Shown here piece after piece: positions 1 to 5,116 of a DNA stretch of 11,415 nt; within the stretch, counting starts at the first letter, position 1; each line of letters starts with the position of its first letter. The position numbers were made by a program, and so were the translations under genes. Below the pieces are notes generated by a model that saw only the letters and a program-made list of their open reading frames with translations, did not search any database and was not told where the DNA came from. Origin of the DNA: Pseudomonadota bacterium (GTDB taxonomy: Bacteria > Pseudomonadota > Gammaproteobacteria > Burkholderiales > Rhodocyclaceae); the NCBI GenBank assembly GCA_023459095.1, contig JAEWVQ010000144.1:1-11415 (forward strand), written 5' to 3'.

Positions 1-212
1 CGCGCTGCCCCATCTGCAAACAGAGCCCGAGCACTTCCTCGACGAGCCCTGCCGGCTTCGCGGCTGGCGACTTCGGCGGCGAGCCATCGCTCCGCCTCTT
101 CCTGCGAGACCTGGCCGAGCCTGGCGAAGATTCGCTCCCCTCGCCAGACCTTGTTGACGGTTCGCGAACCGTCGGTTTCGAGGGAGATTCCCCTCGTTCT
201 TGTGCGTCCCAT
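1..212 (-). CDS. int: Phage tyrosine integrase, N-terminal fragment (cut by window edge)
   Basis: The protein begins MGRTRTRGISLETDGS and continues with a W-R-G-x-R-I-F-x-R-L-G segment, Q-x-x-A-E-x-W-L and, near the edge, LFADGAA. This is the usual opening of the N-terminal arm-type or core-binding part of phage tyrosine recombinases. Only about 70 residues are present, so the catalytic R-H-R-Y residues lie beyond base 1 and cannot be checked. The start is the ATG at 212-210, preceded by a strong ribosome-binding site (GAAAGGAGAA, 221-230). The gene starts inside the excisionase-like ORF in another frame and is the last gene of the leftward operon. By family it would catalyse integration and excision at the att site, which should lie just left of the window. 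Recognition is by sequence style, not alignment. Confidence 0.75.
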   Translation of the reverse strand, partial: MGRTRTRGISLETDGSRTVNKVWRGERIFARLGQVSQEEAERWLAAEVASREAGRARRGSARALFADGAA

Positions 213-418
213 GTGTGTGTTTCTCCTTTCACCTTGGGTCGCCCGTTGCGGGACTTATGGTCGTCGGCCCATGCGTCGAGGTCAATCCGGTCGAAAGCGA
301 CGCCGCGTTTGCCAATCGGTATTTCCGTGAGGCCCGGCCGCACCAGCGAGTCGAACAGGGTCAGACTCATTCCGAGGTAGGCGGCGGCGTCGGCCGGGCG
401 TATGAAGCGGGGCTGCAT
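1..418 (-). CDS. AlpA/excisionase-like helix-turn-helix protein (frame open to window edge)
   Basis: The start is the ATG at 418-416, two bases after the stop of the upstream gene (TGA-AC-ATG), which suggests translational coupling; there is no good separate ribosome-binding site. Residues 5-55 (FIRPADAAAYLGMSLTLFDS, then I-P-I-G-K-R-G-V-A-F-D-R-x-D-L-D-A-W) match the short MerR/AlpA-like helix-turn-helix used by phage excisionases and AlpA regulators, ending in the typical L-D-A-W. After about residue 60 the protein becomes polar and rich in Ser, Arg and Pro. The frame has no stop down to base 1, so it overlaps the integrase by at least 212 bases in another frame. The true C-terminus is not visible. 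The likely role is directing excision or controlling the integrase; this follows from family and position. Confidence 0.6.
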   Translation of the reverse strand, partial: MQPRFIRPADAAAYLGMSLTLFDSLVRPGLTEIPIGKRGVAFDRIDLDAWADDHKSRNGRPKVKGETHTWDAQERGESPSKPTVREPSTRSGEGSESSPGSARSRRKRRSDGSPPKSPAAKPAGLVEEVLGLCLQMGQR

Positions 419-420
419 GT

Positions 421-642
421 TCAGCGTGGGAGATCCTGTGCCACGCTCGTCGCCGCCTCAGCCTGCTTCGCCAGCGCCTTCTCCACGTCGGCCCTCATCA
501 CCTCGATCAGGGGCATCCGCTTCTCCAGAGGCATGAGCGCCAGCAGCTCCCGCGCCCCGCCGGCGATGTTCCCCTCAATCTCCAAGGTCATGGTCGGCGT
601 CCAAGCCTTCACCTTCACCCAGTCGGTTTTCCTTGCTGCCAT
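421..642 (-). CDS. Small phage protein of unknown function (73 aa)
   Basis: The chosen start is the ATG at 642-640, with AGAGGAG ending six bases upstream; a GTG at 645-643 is in frame but less well placed. The protein opens with a basic stretch (MAARKTDWVKVKAW), has a hydrophobic middle (TMTLEIEGNIAGGARELLAL), then a probable amphipathic helix ending in K-A-L-A-K-Q-A-E-A-A. No known domain is recognised and there is no signal peptide or membrane segment. It sits between the small ORF ending at 654 and the excisionase-like gene, to which it is joined with a two-base gap. Its ribosome-binding site overlaps the upstream stop codon, so it is a member of the early operon. Confidence 0.6.
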   Translation of the reverse strand: MAARKTDWVKVKAWTPTMTLEIEGNIAGGARELLALMPLEKRMPLIEVMRADVEKALAKQAEAATSVAQDLPR

Positions 643-653
643 CACTCTCTCCT

Positions 654-812
654 CTAAAACAAATCGATGGTCAAAGACCCATCGGCCATGACTCGCATGA
701 CCGTCACATCAACACCAGGCTCACGCATGTCTGCCGCCCAGACCTCAGCGTCCCTCAGCGTGCCCGCGTACACATCCACGGTTTCGAACAGCGTCCCCTG
801 GTCGAGAACCAC
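654..812 (-). CDS. Small coding-like ORF with uncertain or broken start (52 aa from GTG)
   Basis: This frame reads VVLDQGTLFETVDVYAGTLR, then D-A-E-V-W-A-A-D-M-R-E-P-G and ends in G-S-L-T-I-D-L-F before TAG at 656-654. The composition (acidic, balanced, protein-like) and the fit between two neighbours suggest a real gene. The frame stays open upstream to a TGA near 890-888 (A-W-P-R-G-N-G-N-E-R-A-P-I-R-R-P-K) but holds no ATG, and the first GTG is at 812-810. The only well-placed start, an ATG at 865-863 that overlaps the methyltransferase stop and follows AGGGGG, is in another frame and ends after 36 codons at 755. The gene may use a rare start, begin at the GTG, or carry a small indel near its 5' end. 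Function unknown. Confidence 0.4.
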   Translation of the reverse strand: MVLDQGTLFETVDVYAGTLRDAEVWAADMREPGVDVTVMRVMADGSLTIDLF

Positions 813-861
813 GGCAAAGCGGGCAGCTGGAGGTGGCTTAGGCCGGCGAATGGGCGCTCTT

Positions 862-2709
862 TCATTGCCGTTCCCCCTGGGCCACGCTCACCGCTACCGC
901 CACCGGCCGCACCCACACCGGCGTCGCGGACAGCTGGAAGGTCTCGCCGGCGCGGGCGAGCAGGATGGTCCGGCCGATCTCCTCGGCGATCGCGCGCGCG
1001 GCCGGCGCCGGCACGGCGTTGCCGATGCGCTCGCGCCACGCCTGGTCGCTGGTGCCGGTCATCGCCCACGGCTCGGCGCCGTCTTCCTCGGGGTCGTACA
1101 GCCCCTGCAGGGCCGCCAGCTCGAGCGTCGTGAAGGGCCGGTGCCACGTGTCGTCGAGCGCGCGAATCACCGCCACCAGGCGATCGGCGGCCGCAGGCAG
1201 GGTGGGCAGCGCCGACCGCGGGTCAGCGAGGGACCACCGGCCGTTGTCGTGGCATGCCGCGGCCGACACCGCGCCGCTCGGATCTTCCCAGCGCACCACG
1301 CCGTAGTGCCCGGCGGTGAGGTAGGCGTCGCCGGACTCGCGGCGCAGACCTGGGCGCGGGTCGGCCACGGCGAGCGCGCCCGATGCGATCTGCTGCGCCC
1401 CGGTCACCGTGCCGGCCGCGGCATCCATGGGGCACACGCGGTACTTGGCCGACGATGCGCCAGGGTGCCAGTTCGCGCAGCGCAGATCCGCCACGCACCC
1501 GCCCACCGACCCCAGGCCGCCGGTTACTGCTCGTGCTGTGTCATCAGCGCGAATAATTCGGAAAGCGTTGTTGTGCCGAACGCCATCGATTCGCGGGTCG
1601 CACACGCTGAACGTGCCCTGCCCGGGCGACTTCACCCCGATCACCGCGCCGGAGGCGTCGCCCCAGCGCAGCACGCCGTACTGCTGGTACTGCGCGACGC
1701 CGGCCGCGGCGCGCGGGTCGGCGACCGAGAAGGCGCCGTTGCTCGGCAGGCTTGCCCCCTGCACAGCCCCGGTGGGATCGTCCCAACTCCGCACGCCAAG
1801 GTAGCCGTCGTGGTAGTCGGGCACGATCAGGTAGTCGCGCAGGTAGCCGTTCTCCACGGCCAGCCGGTTGAGGCTGCGCCAATCCTTGCCCGCCTCGACG
1901 AAGGCCAGCCGCACCCACGTTTTCCAGCTCAGCGAGGGCACCCGGTGCATCGGGCCGGCGGCCGGATCGCCCGGCAGGGGCATGCGTTCGAGCAGCTCGC
2001 CCACCGGCCGCAGCGGGCGCTTGGGCGGCTCGTACAGGAAGGCGGGCACCTTGGCCATGTGCCGGGCCACCAGCAGGAAGCGGCGGCGGCTCTGGTGCAG
2101 CCCGCCGAGCTCGCCGCAGTCGTGGGTGGTCTCGGCCACCGCATAGCCGTACTGGTGCAGGAGCGCGGTGATCTGGTCGAGCAGCCAGCGGCCGCGGTTC
2201 GCGATGCGCGGAACGTTCTCGAACAGGTAGAACGGCACCGGGTCATCCTGCCAGGCCTCGAGCATCAGCCACATGGTGCGCAGGGTCAGGCGGTTCAGCG
2301 CCTGGTACTTCGCCGTCTTGCTGCGGCTCTCCGACATCAGCCCGGAAAAGCCCTTGCACGGCGCCGACACGAACACCACGTCGGGCACCTCGCCATGCGC
2401 CGCGGCGCGGACATCGGCCGGCGTGGCCTCGCGCCAGCCCTCGGCCGGCTGGCGGCCGTGGAAGGCCACGTACTGCTCGAGATCGAACAGATCCATGCAG
2501 GTGCTGCGCGCGCCACCGGGGGCGATGATCTCGTCGGCGTCGGTCAGCGCGGCGGCGTCGACATCGATGCCGCCGATGTAGCGGAAGCGGCCGCGCATGC
2601 CGGGGATCTCGAAGCGGGCCTGGGCAAAGCCCTTCTTGCCGCCGCCGGCGCCGAGGCAGGCGGCGAAGTGCTTGAGTTCGACGTCTTGGGTGCGGGGGAT
2701 GTGGATCAC
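862..2709 (-). CDS. C5 cytosine-specific DNA methyltransferase with internal repeats
   Basis: The 615-aa protein would transfer a methyl group from S-adenosylmethionine to C5 of cytosine in DNA. Conserved motifs appear in family order: a glycine-rich motif I (LGAGGGKKGF, 19-28), motif IV APCKGFS with nucleophile Cys118, motif VI FENV with Glu164, motif VIII QSRRRF (206-211), motif IX RPFTTLELAALQGL (524-537) and motif X GNAVP (563-567). Motif IV has PCK where PCQ is usual. Between motifs VIII and IX, residues 303-498 hold about five repeats of roughly 40 residues, each ending near V-A-D-P-R. At 615 aa it is longer than typical family members. The start is a GTG whose last bases overlap the upstream stop (GTGA), preceded by GAGG. 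No restriction endonuclease partner is visible, so it is probably an orphan enzyme that protects phage DNA from host restriction. Confidence 0.9.
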   Translation of the reverse strand: MIHIPRTQDVELKHFAACLGAGGGKKGFAQARFEIPGMRGRFRYIGGIDVDAAALTDADEIIAPGGARSTCMDLFDLEQYVAFHGRQPAEGWREATPADVRAAAHGEVPDVVFVSAPCKGFSGLMSESRSKTAKYQALNRLTLRTMWLMLEAWQDDPVPFYLFENVPRIANRGRWLLDQITALLHQYGYAVAETTHDCGELGGLHQSRRRFLLVARHMAKVPAFLYEPPKRPLRPVGELLERMPLPGDPAAGPMHRVPSLSWKTWVRLAFVEAGKDWRSLNRLAVENGYLRDYLIVPDYHDGYLGVRSWDDPTGAVQGASLPSNGAFSVADPRAAAGVAQYQQYGVLRWGDASGAVIGVKSPGQGTFSVCDPRIDGVRHNNAFRIIRADDTARAVTGGLGSVGGCVADLRCANWHPGASSAKYRVCPMDAAAGTVTGAQQIASGALAVADPRPGLRRESGDAYLTAGHYGVVRWEDPSGAVSAAACHDNGRWSLADPRSALPTLPAAADRLVAVIRALDDTWHRPFTTLELAALQGLYDPEEDGAEPWAMTGTSDQAWRERIGNAVPAPAARAIAEEIGRTILLARAGETFQLSATPVWVRPVAVAVSVAQGERQ

Positions 2710-3092
2710 GGCTGCACCTCGCGAATGGTCGGTCTCTCGTCGAGGAGTACTTCATCCACATCGACGATGCGAATGCCGTAGCTGCCGTCCATATCGGGCC
2801 AGCCTTCCTGACCGTTCTTGCGGTTTCCCCTGTGGTCCTTCCAGGCGAACTCATTGATGACTCCCTCCAGGCTCAGCCCGAACGGATCTTCAACAATGAC
2901 GCGCTGGACACGGCAGAACAGCAACTCCAGGACAGCACCCAGAACGAAGCCATCCTTTTCATAGAGCCGTGACTCCGCGCCCGTCCAGAACCGGTTGATC
3001 TCGTGCAACTTGTCTTCGGTCATCACCGCGTGGTCGATTTCAACGGTCATGTCGAAGTTGTCGGCGCTCATGCGATAGCGTTTCGTGGTCAT
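2706..3092 (-). CDS. DUF2528-like phage protein
   Basis: The protein has 128 aa and no signal peptide or membrane segment. The pattern MTVEIDHAVMTEDKLHEINR followed by F-W-x-G-A-E-x-R-L (residues 15-43), and G-W-P-D-M-D-G-S-Y-G-I-R-I-V (98-110) near the end, is what I recall for the DUF2528 family of small proteins found in proteobacterial prophages. That assignment is from memory. The family has no known function. It starts at an ATG that overlaps the upstream stop (ATGA at 3092-3089) and its own stop overlaps the GTG start of the methyltransferase, so it is tightly coupled on both sides. Possible roles include modulating the methyltransferase or host interaction, but nothing in the sequence decides this. 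Confidence 0.7.
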   Translation of the reverse strand: MTTKRYRMSADNFDMTVEIDHAVMTEDKLHEINRFWTGAESRLYEKDGFVLGAVLELLFCRVQRVIVEDPFGLSLEGVINEFAWKDHRGNRKNGQEGWPDMDGSYGIRIVDVDEVLLDERPTIREVQP

Positions 3093-3544
3093 GCCGCCGC
3101 TTCCTGCTCAGCCTTCTCGCGGCATGCCTTGATGAACTCCGCCTGCCAGGTGATGGCCTGCTGGCAGCACGCCTCGAAGGTCTCGCCGTAGAACCACGTC
3201 AGCCTGTAGTGCCCCCACGAAAACGAGTAGCCCCTTGAGTCGCCGCTCTCGTAGAAGTCTCGGGGTACCGGAGTCGCGAACTCCACCAGCCAGCCCAGCT
3301 TTCCGTTCTGGGTCAGCGTCTCTTCGATTTCCCATTGCTCCAAGTCCGGGAACCACCCGTCTTCAGCGTCTCCGCCCATCCCGGAAGGAAGCACGCCGAT
3401 CGCTCCCCACACATCGGGCGCATCGTATTCAAAAGCTTCTTTCGCGCGGTCGGGCCACGAGTCATGAAGACACATGGTCCCCAGGTGGATGATGGTTTCC
3501 GCGCGGATATCGTTTTCGTAGAACTGCTCGCGAATGGTGTCCAT
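3089..3544 (-). CDS. Phage protein of unknown function (151 aa)
   Basis: I choose the ATG at 3544-3542, which follows GAGG at eight bases, over the TTG at 3562 that would add six residues. The protein is acidic and rich in aromatic residues: Trp-containing segments include DVWGAIGVLPSGMGGDAEDG (44-63), F-S-W-G-H-Y-R-L-T-W-F-Y-G (108-120) and I-T-W-Q-A-E-F (131-137). It ends in a charged helix and a poly-Ala tail. No catalytic motif, membrane segment or known domain is recognised. The stop overlaps the start of the DUF2528-like gene (ATGA), and the upstream gene ends ten bases before its start, so it belongs to the same operon. It resembles the accessory proteins common in phage early regions. 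Confidence 0.65.
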   Translation of the reverse strand: MDTIREQFYENDIRAETIIHLGTMCLHDSWPDRAKEAFEYDAPDVWGAIGVLPSGMGGDAEDGWFPDLEQWEIEETLTQNGKLGWLVEFATPVPRDFYESGDSRGYSFSWGHYRLTWFYGETFEACCQQAITWQAEFIKACREKAEQEAAA

Positions 3545-3554
3545 GGTCTTGTCC

Positions 3555-3866
3555 TCAAACAAAGTTGCGTTGCAGGTCGATCGGCATCACCCGGCCGCTG
3601 GAGCGGACGGGGATCGGTGGGCGGCCGGGAAAGGCGCGGCGCAGGGGGCGCAGGGTCGGGCTCACCACTGCGGTAGGGTCGGGCGGGGTGGTCGGGCGCT
3701 CGAAGTAGCGATAGACCCCGCCGACCTTCCGGCGGGTGAGTTCGGATCGGCTCGCGTCGCGCAGGAATGTGTGCGCGCGGCCCGTCGAGAGGCCCGAGGC
3801 CTTGACCATGTCGGCGACGCTCATGCCGTCGCGGAAGAACTGCCAGAGGGGGGATTTGCGGGCCAT
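3555..3866 (-). CDS. Small basic protein with possible helix-turn-helix (103 aa)
   Basis: Residues 16-39 (SVADMVKASGLSTGRAHTFL and following) have the spacing of a helix-turn-helix: a first helix, a G-L-S turn and a putative recognition helix. This is followed by K-V-G-G-V-Y-R-Y-F, which could be the wing of a winged helix. The C-terminal half is rich in Pro and Arg and probably flexible. The ATG at 3866-3864 overlaps the upstream stop by one base (TAATG), with AAGGAG ten bases upstream. It may be a small DNA-binding regulator of the phage; this is an inference from pattern only, and I do not recognise a named family. Confidence 0.6.
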   Translation of the reverse strand: MARKSPLWQFFRDGMSVADMVKASGLSTGRAHTFLRDASRSELTRRKVGGVYRYFERPTTPPDPTAVVSPTLRPLRRAFPGRPPIPVRSSGRVMPIDLQRNFV

Positions 3867-4099
3867 TACAGCAGCACTCCTTTTGCTTCGCGCTCGATGT
3901 CGCGGCGGATGGTTTCGGCGGTGATCGATGCGCCGGGGCCGGCTTCGCGGTTGCGCAGGGCGCGGCTGATGCGGCGGACCTCGGCGCGCTTCGTCTTGAT
4001 CTCATTGGCCGAGGTCTGCTCGATCCATTCGAGCGCATCCTTGGCCTTGGCCAGCCGGCGGCGCAGCACGGCGGTGTAGAGGCGGGCGAGGATCTGCAT
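3866..4099 (-). CDS. Small basic helical protein of unknown function (77 aa)
   Basis: The protein begins MQILARLYTAVLRRRLAKAK and runs through D-A-L-E-W-I-E-Q-T-S to a strongly charged, helix-forming C-terminal half (T-K-R-A-E-V-R-R-I-S-R-A-L-R, later R-R-D-I-E-R-E-A-K). It could form a coiled coil or bind nucleic acid, but no family is recognised. The open frame extends much further upstream, but that part is only the shadow of the preceding gene. The start chosen is the ATG at 4099-4097, one base into the upstream TGA, with GGAGG seven bases before it. A GTG directly ahead (4102-4100) is an alternative. The stop TAA shares one base with the next ATG. Confidence 0.6.
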   Translation of the reverse strand: MQILARLYTAVLRRRLAKAKDALEWIEQTSANEIKTKRAEVRRISRALRNREAGPGASITAETIRRDIEREAKGVLL

Positions 4100-4383
4100 C
4101 ACGCGGCCTCCATCAGCTGGCGCTGCAGGCGGTGCAGCGCCTCCACCTTTTCCAGCTCGACCAGGGCCGGGCCGATCCAGGGCGTGATCACGTTGGCCAG
4201 CGTTGCCACCTCGGCCAGGGCCACCACCAGGGGAACGCGGCTCGGGGACGGCGCGGCGCTGTCGGCGGGCTGCGAGAGGACGTCCAGCGACTCCTTCAAT
4301 CGGTCGCAGGCCTCCTGCAGTTGCCGGGCGGTTTCGCCCACGCCGAACTGGGCGAGGGCTTCGCGGTAGGTTTGTTCGCACAT
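4099..4383 (-). CDS. Small phage protein of unknown function (94 aa)
   Basis: The protein is almost entirely helical in appearance: MCEQTYREALAQFGVGETAR then Q-L-Q-E-A-C-D-R-L-K, a Pro/Ser-rich linker around residues 38-50, and a hydrophobic helix (PLVVALAEVATLANVI, about 51-66) before E-A-L-H-R-L-Q-R-Q-L-M-E-A-A. The hydrophobic stretch is short and contains Glu, so I do not call it a membrane segment. The ATG at 4383-4381 follows the upstream stop by ten bases that carry a modest GAGG-type ribosome-binding site. The stop overlaps the next start. Function cannot be assigned; the position is in the replication part of the early operon. Confidence 0.6.
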   Translation of the reverse strand: MCEQTYREALAQFGVGETARQLQEACDRLKESLDVLSQPADSAAPSPSRVPLVVALAEVATLANVITPWIGPALVELEKVEALHRLQRQLMEAA

Positions 4384-4393
4384 GGCCGCGCCC

Positions 4394-4852
4394 TCAGTAT
4401 TCGAACAGTTCGGGGTGATCGCGGCGCAGGATCTCGCGCACCAGCTCCATGAACACCTGGTCGTTCTCGCCGTGCTGGGCGTACCAGGCCATGCAAGCCA
4501 AGGCGATGCGGGTGTGCTGCTCGTCGGCGTTGGCCAGCAGCGTGGTGATGTCCAGCGTCCACTCGTTGCTGTTGTAGAGATGCAGCACCAGCGATGCGAG
4601 CCGCTGTGCGGTGCTGTAGTAGCCGAGGATCTCGCGGCGATACCGCACGAAGGGGTTCACCGAGGCGGTCACCAGCTTAGAGTGCGCGTCGTCGCGTGCG
4701 GCCTGCAGTTCGTCGATCGCGGCGACGATGCGCTCGCGCGCCGGCTCCGCGCCGTCGACGCCGGCGAAGAACTCGCCGTTGTCGATCATGCTGCACAGCG
4801 TTTCGGCGGCGGCCGTGAGCCGACTCACGACAGGGTGTGGGCAAATCAGCAT
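4394..4852 (-). CDS. Phage protein of unknown function (152 aa)
   Basis: The start is set by a clear ribosome-binding site: GAAAGGAGA ends about seven bases before the ATG at 4852-4850. An in-frame start nine codons upstream would lie ahead of that site and is rejected. The protein begins MLICPHPVVSRLTAAAETLC and is largely helical, with R-Y-R-R-E-I-L-G-Y-Y-S-T-A-Q-R-L (about 71-86) and A-C-M-A-W-Y-A-Q-H-G-E-N-D-Q-V-F (about 120-135), ending H-P-E-L-F-E-Y. It has no signal peptide, recognised domain or catalytic motif. It lies between two other small unknown genes downstream of the primase, so a supporting role in replication or host takeover is possible but not shown. Confidence 0.65.
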   Translation of the reverse strand: MLICPHPVVSRLTAAAETLCSMIDNGEFFAGVDGAEPARERIVAAIDELQAARDDAHSKLVTASVNPFVRYRREILGYYSTAQRLASLVLHLYNSNEWTLDITTLLANADEQHTRIALACMAWYAQHGENDQVFMELVREILRRDHPELFEY

Positions 4853-4865
4853 TTCCGTTCTCCTT

Positions 4866-5111
4866 TCAGGTTGCTGCATGGGTGGCGCGGTTGGTGGCGG
4901 AAAACTCCGGCTGGCTGCGCTCGATGCCGGCGCCGGTGTTGGTGGATGCGAGGCGGGCGCGGCGGCGCCGGCGGATAGCGGCGCCCAGCTCCAAGGTCGC
5001 GCGCAGCGCCGGAGCGTCCATCGCCTGCTCGTAGCTGATGCCCTGCGCCTCGAGGCGGCTCATGCGGTAGCTCCAGCGGAGTTCGGCGTCGGTGGCGGGC
5101 GTGGTTGGCAT
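4866..5111 (-). CDS. Small phage protein of unknown function (81 aa)
   Basis: A long open frame crosses this region, but only the last 81 codons, starting at the ATG 5111-5109, lie outside the primase gene. The start is five bases after the primase stop (TGA-CCGCC-ATG). A GTG at 5120-5118 that overlaps the primase stop (GTGA) is an alternative and would add three residues. The protein begins MPTTPATDAELRWSYR, has a helical middle with L-E-A-Q-G-I-S-Y-E-Q-A-M, then a run of seven arginines broken once by Ala (residues 47-54), which suggests nucleic-acid contact, and a polar tail. No family is recognised. The next ribosome-binding site begins right at its stop codon. Confidence 0.55.
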   Translation of the reverse strand: MPTTPATDAELRWSYRMSRLEAQGISYEQAMDAPALRATLELGAAIRRRRRARLASTNTGAGIERSQPEFSATNRATHAAT

Positions 5112-5116
5112 GGCGG

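Noticed and set aside
1216..1803. The repeats as a CRISPR array or DNA-level tandem repeat
   Set aside because: The repetition is seen in the protein and is too diverged in DNA; there are no identical repeats with unique spacers.
667..2781. A 704-codon open frame on the plus strand
   Set aside because: It is antisense to the methyltransferase, which has all main catalytic motifs; the predicted protein is Arg/His/Gly-rich and shows no domain.
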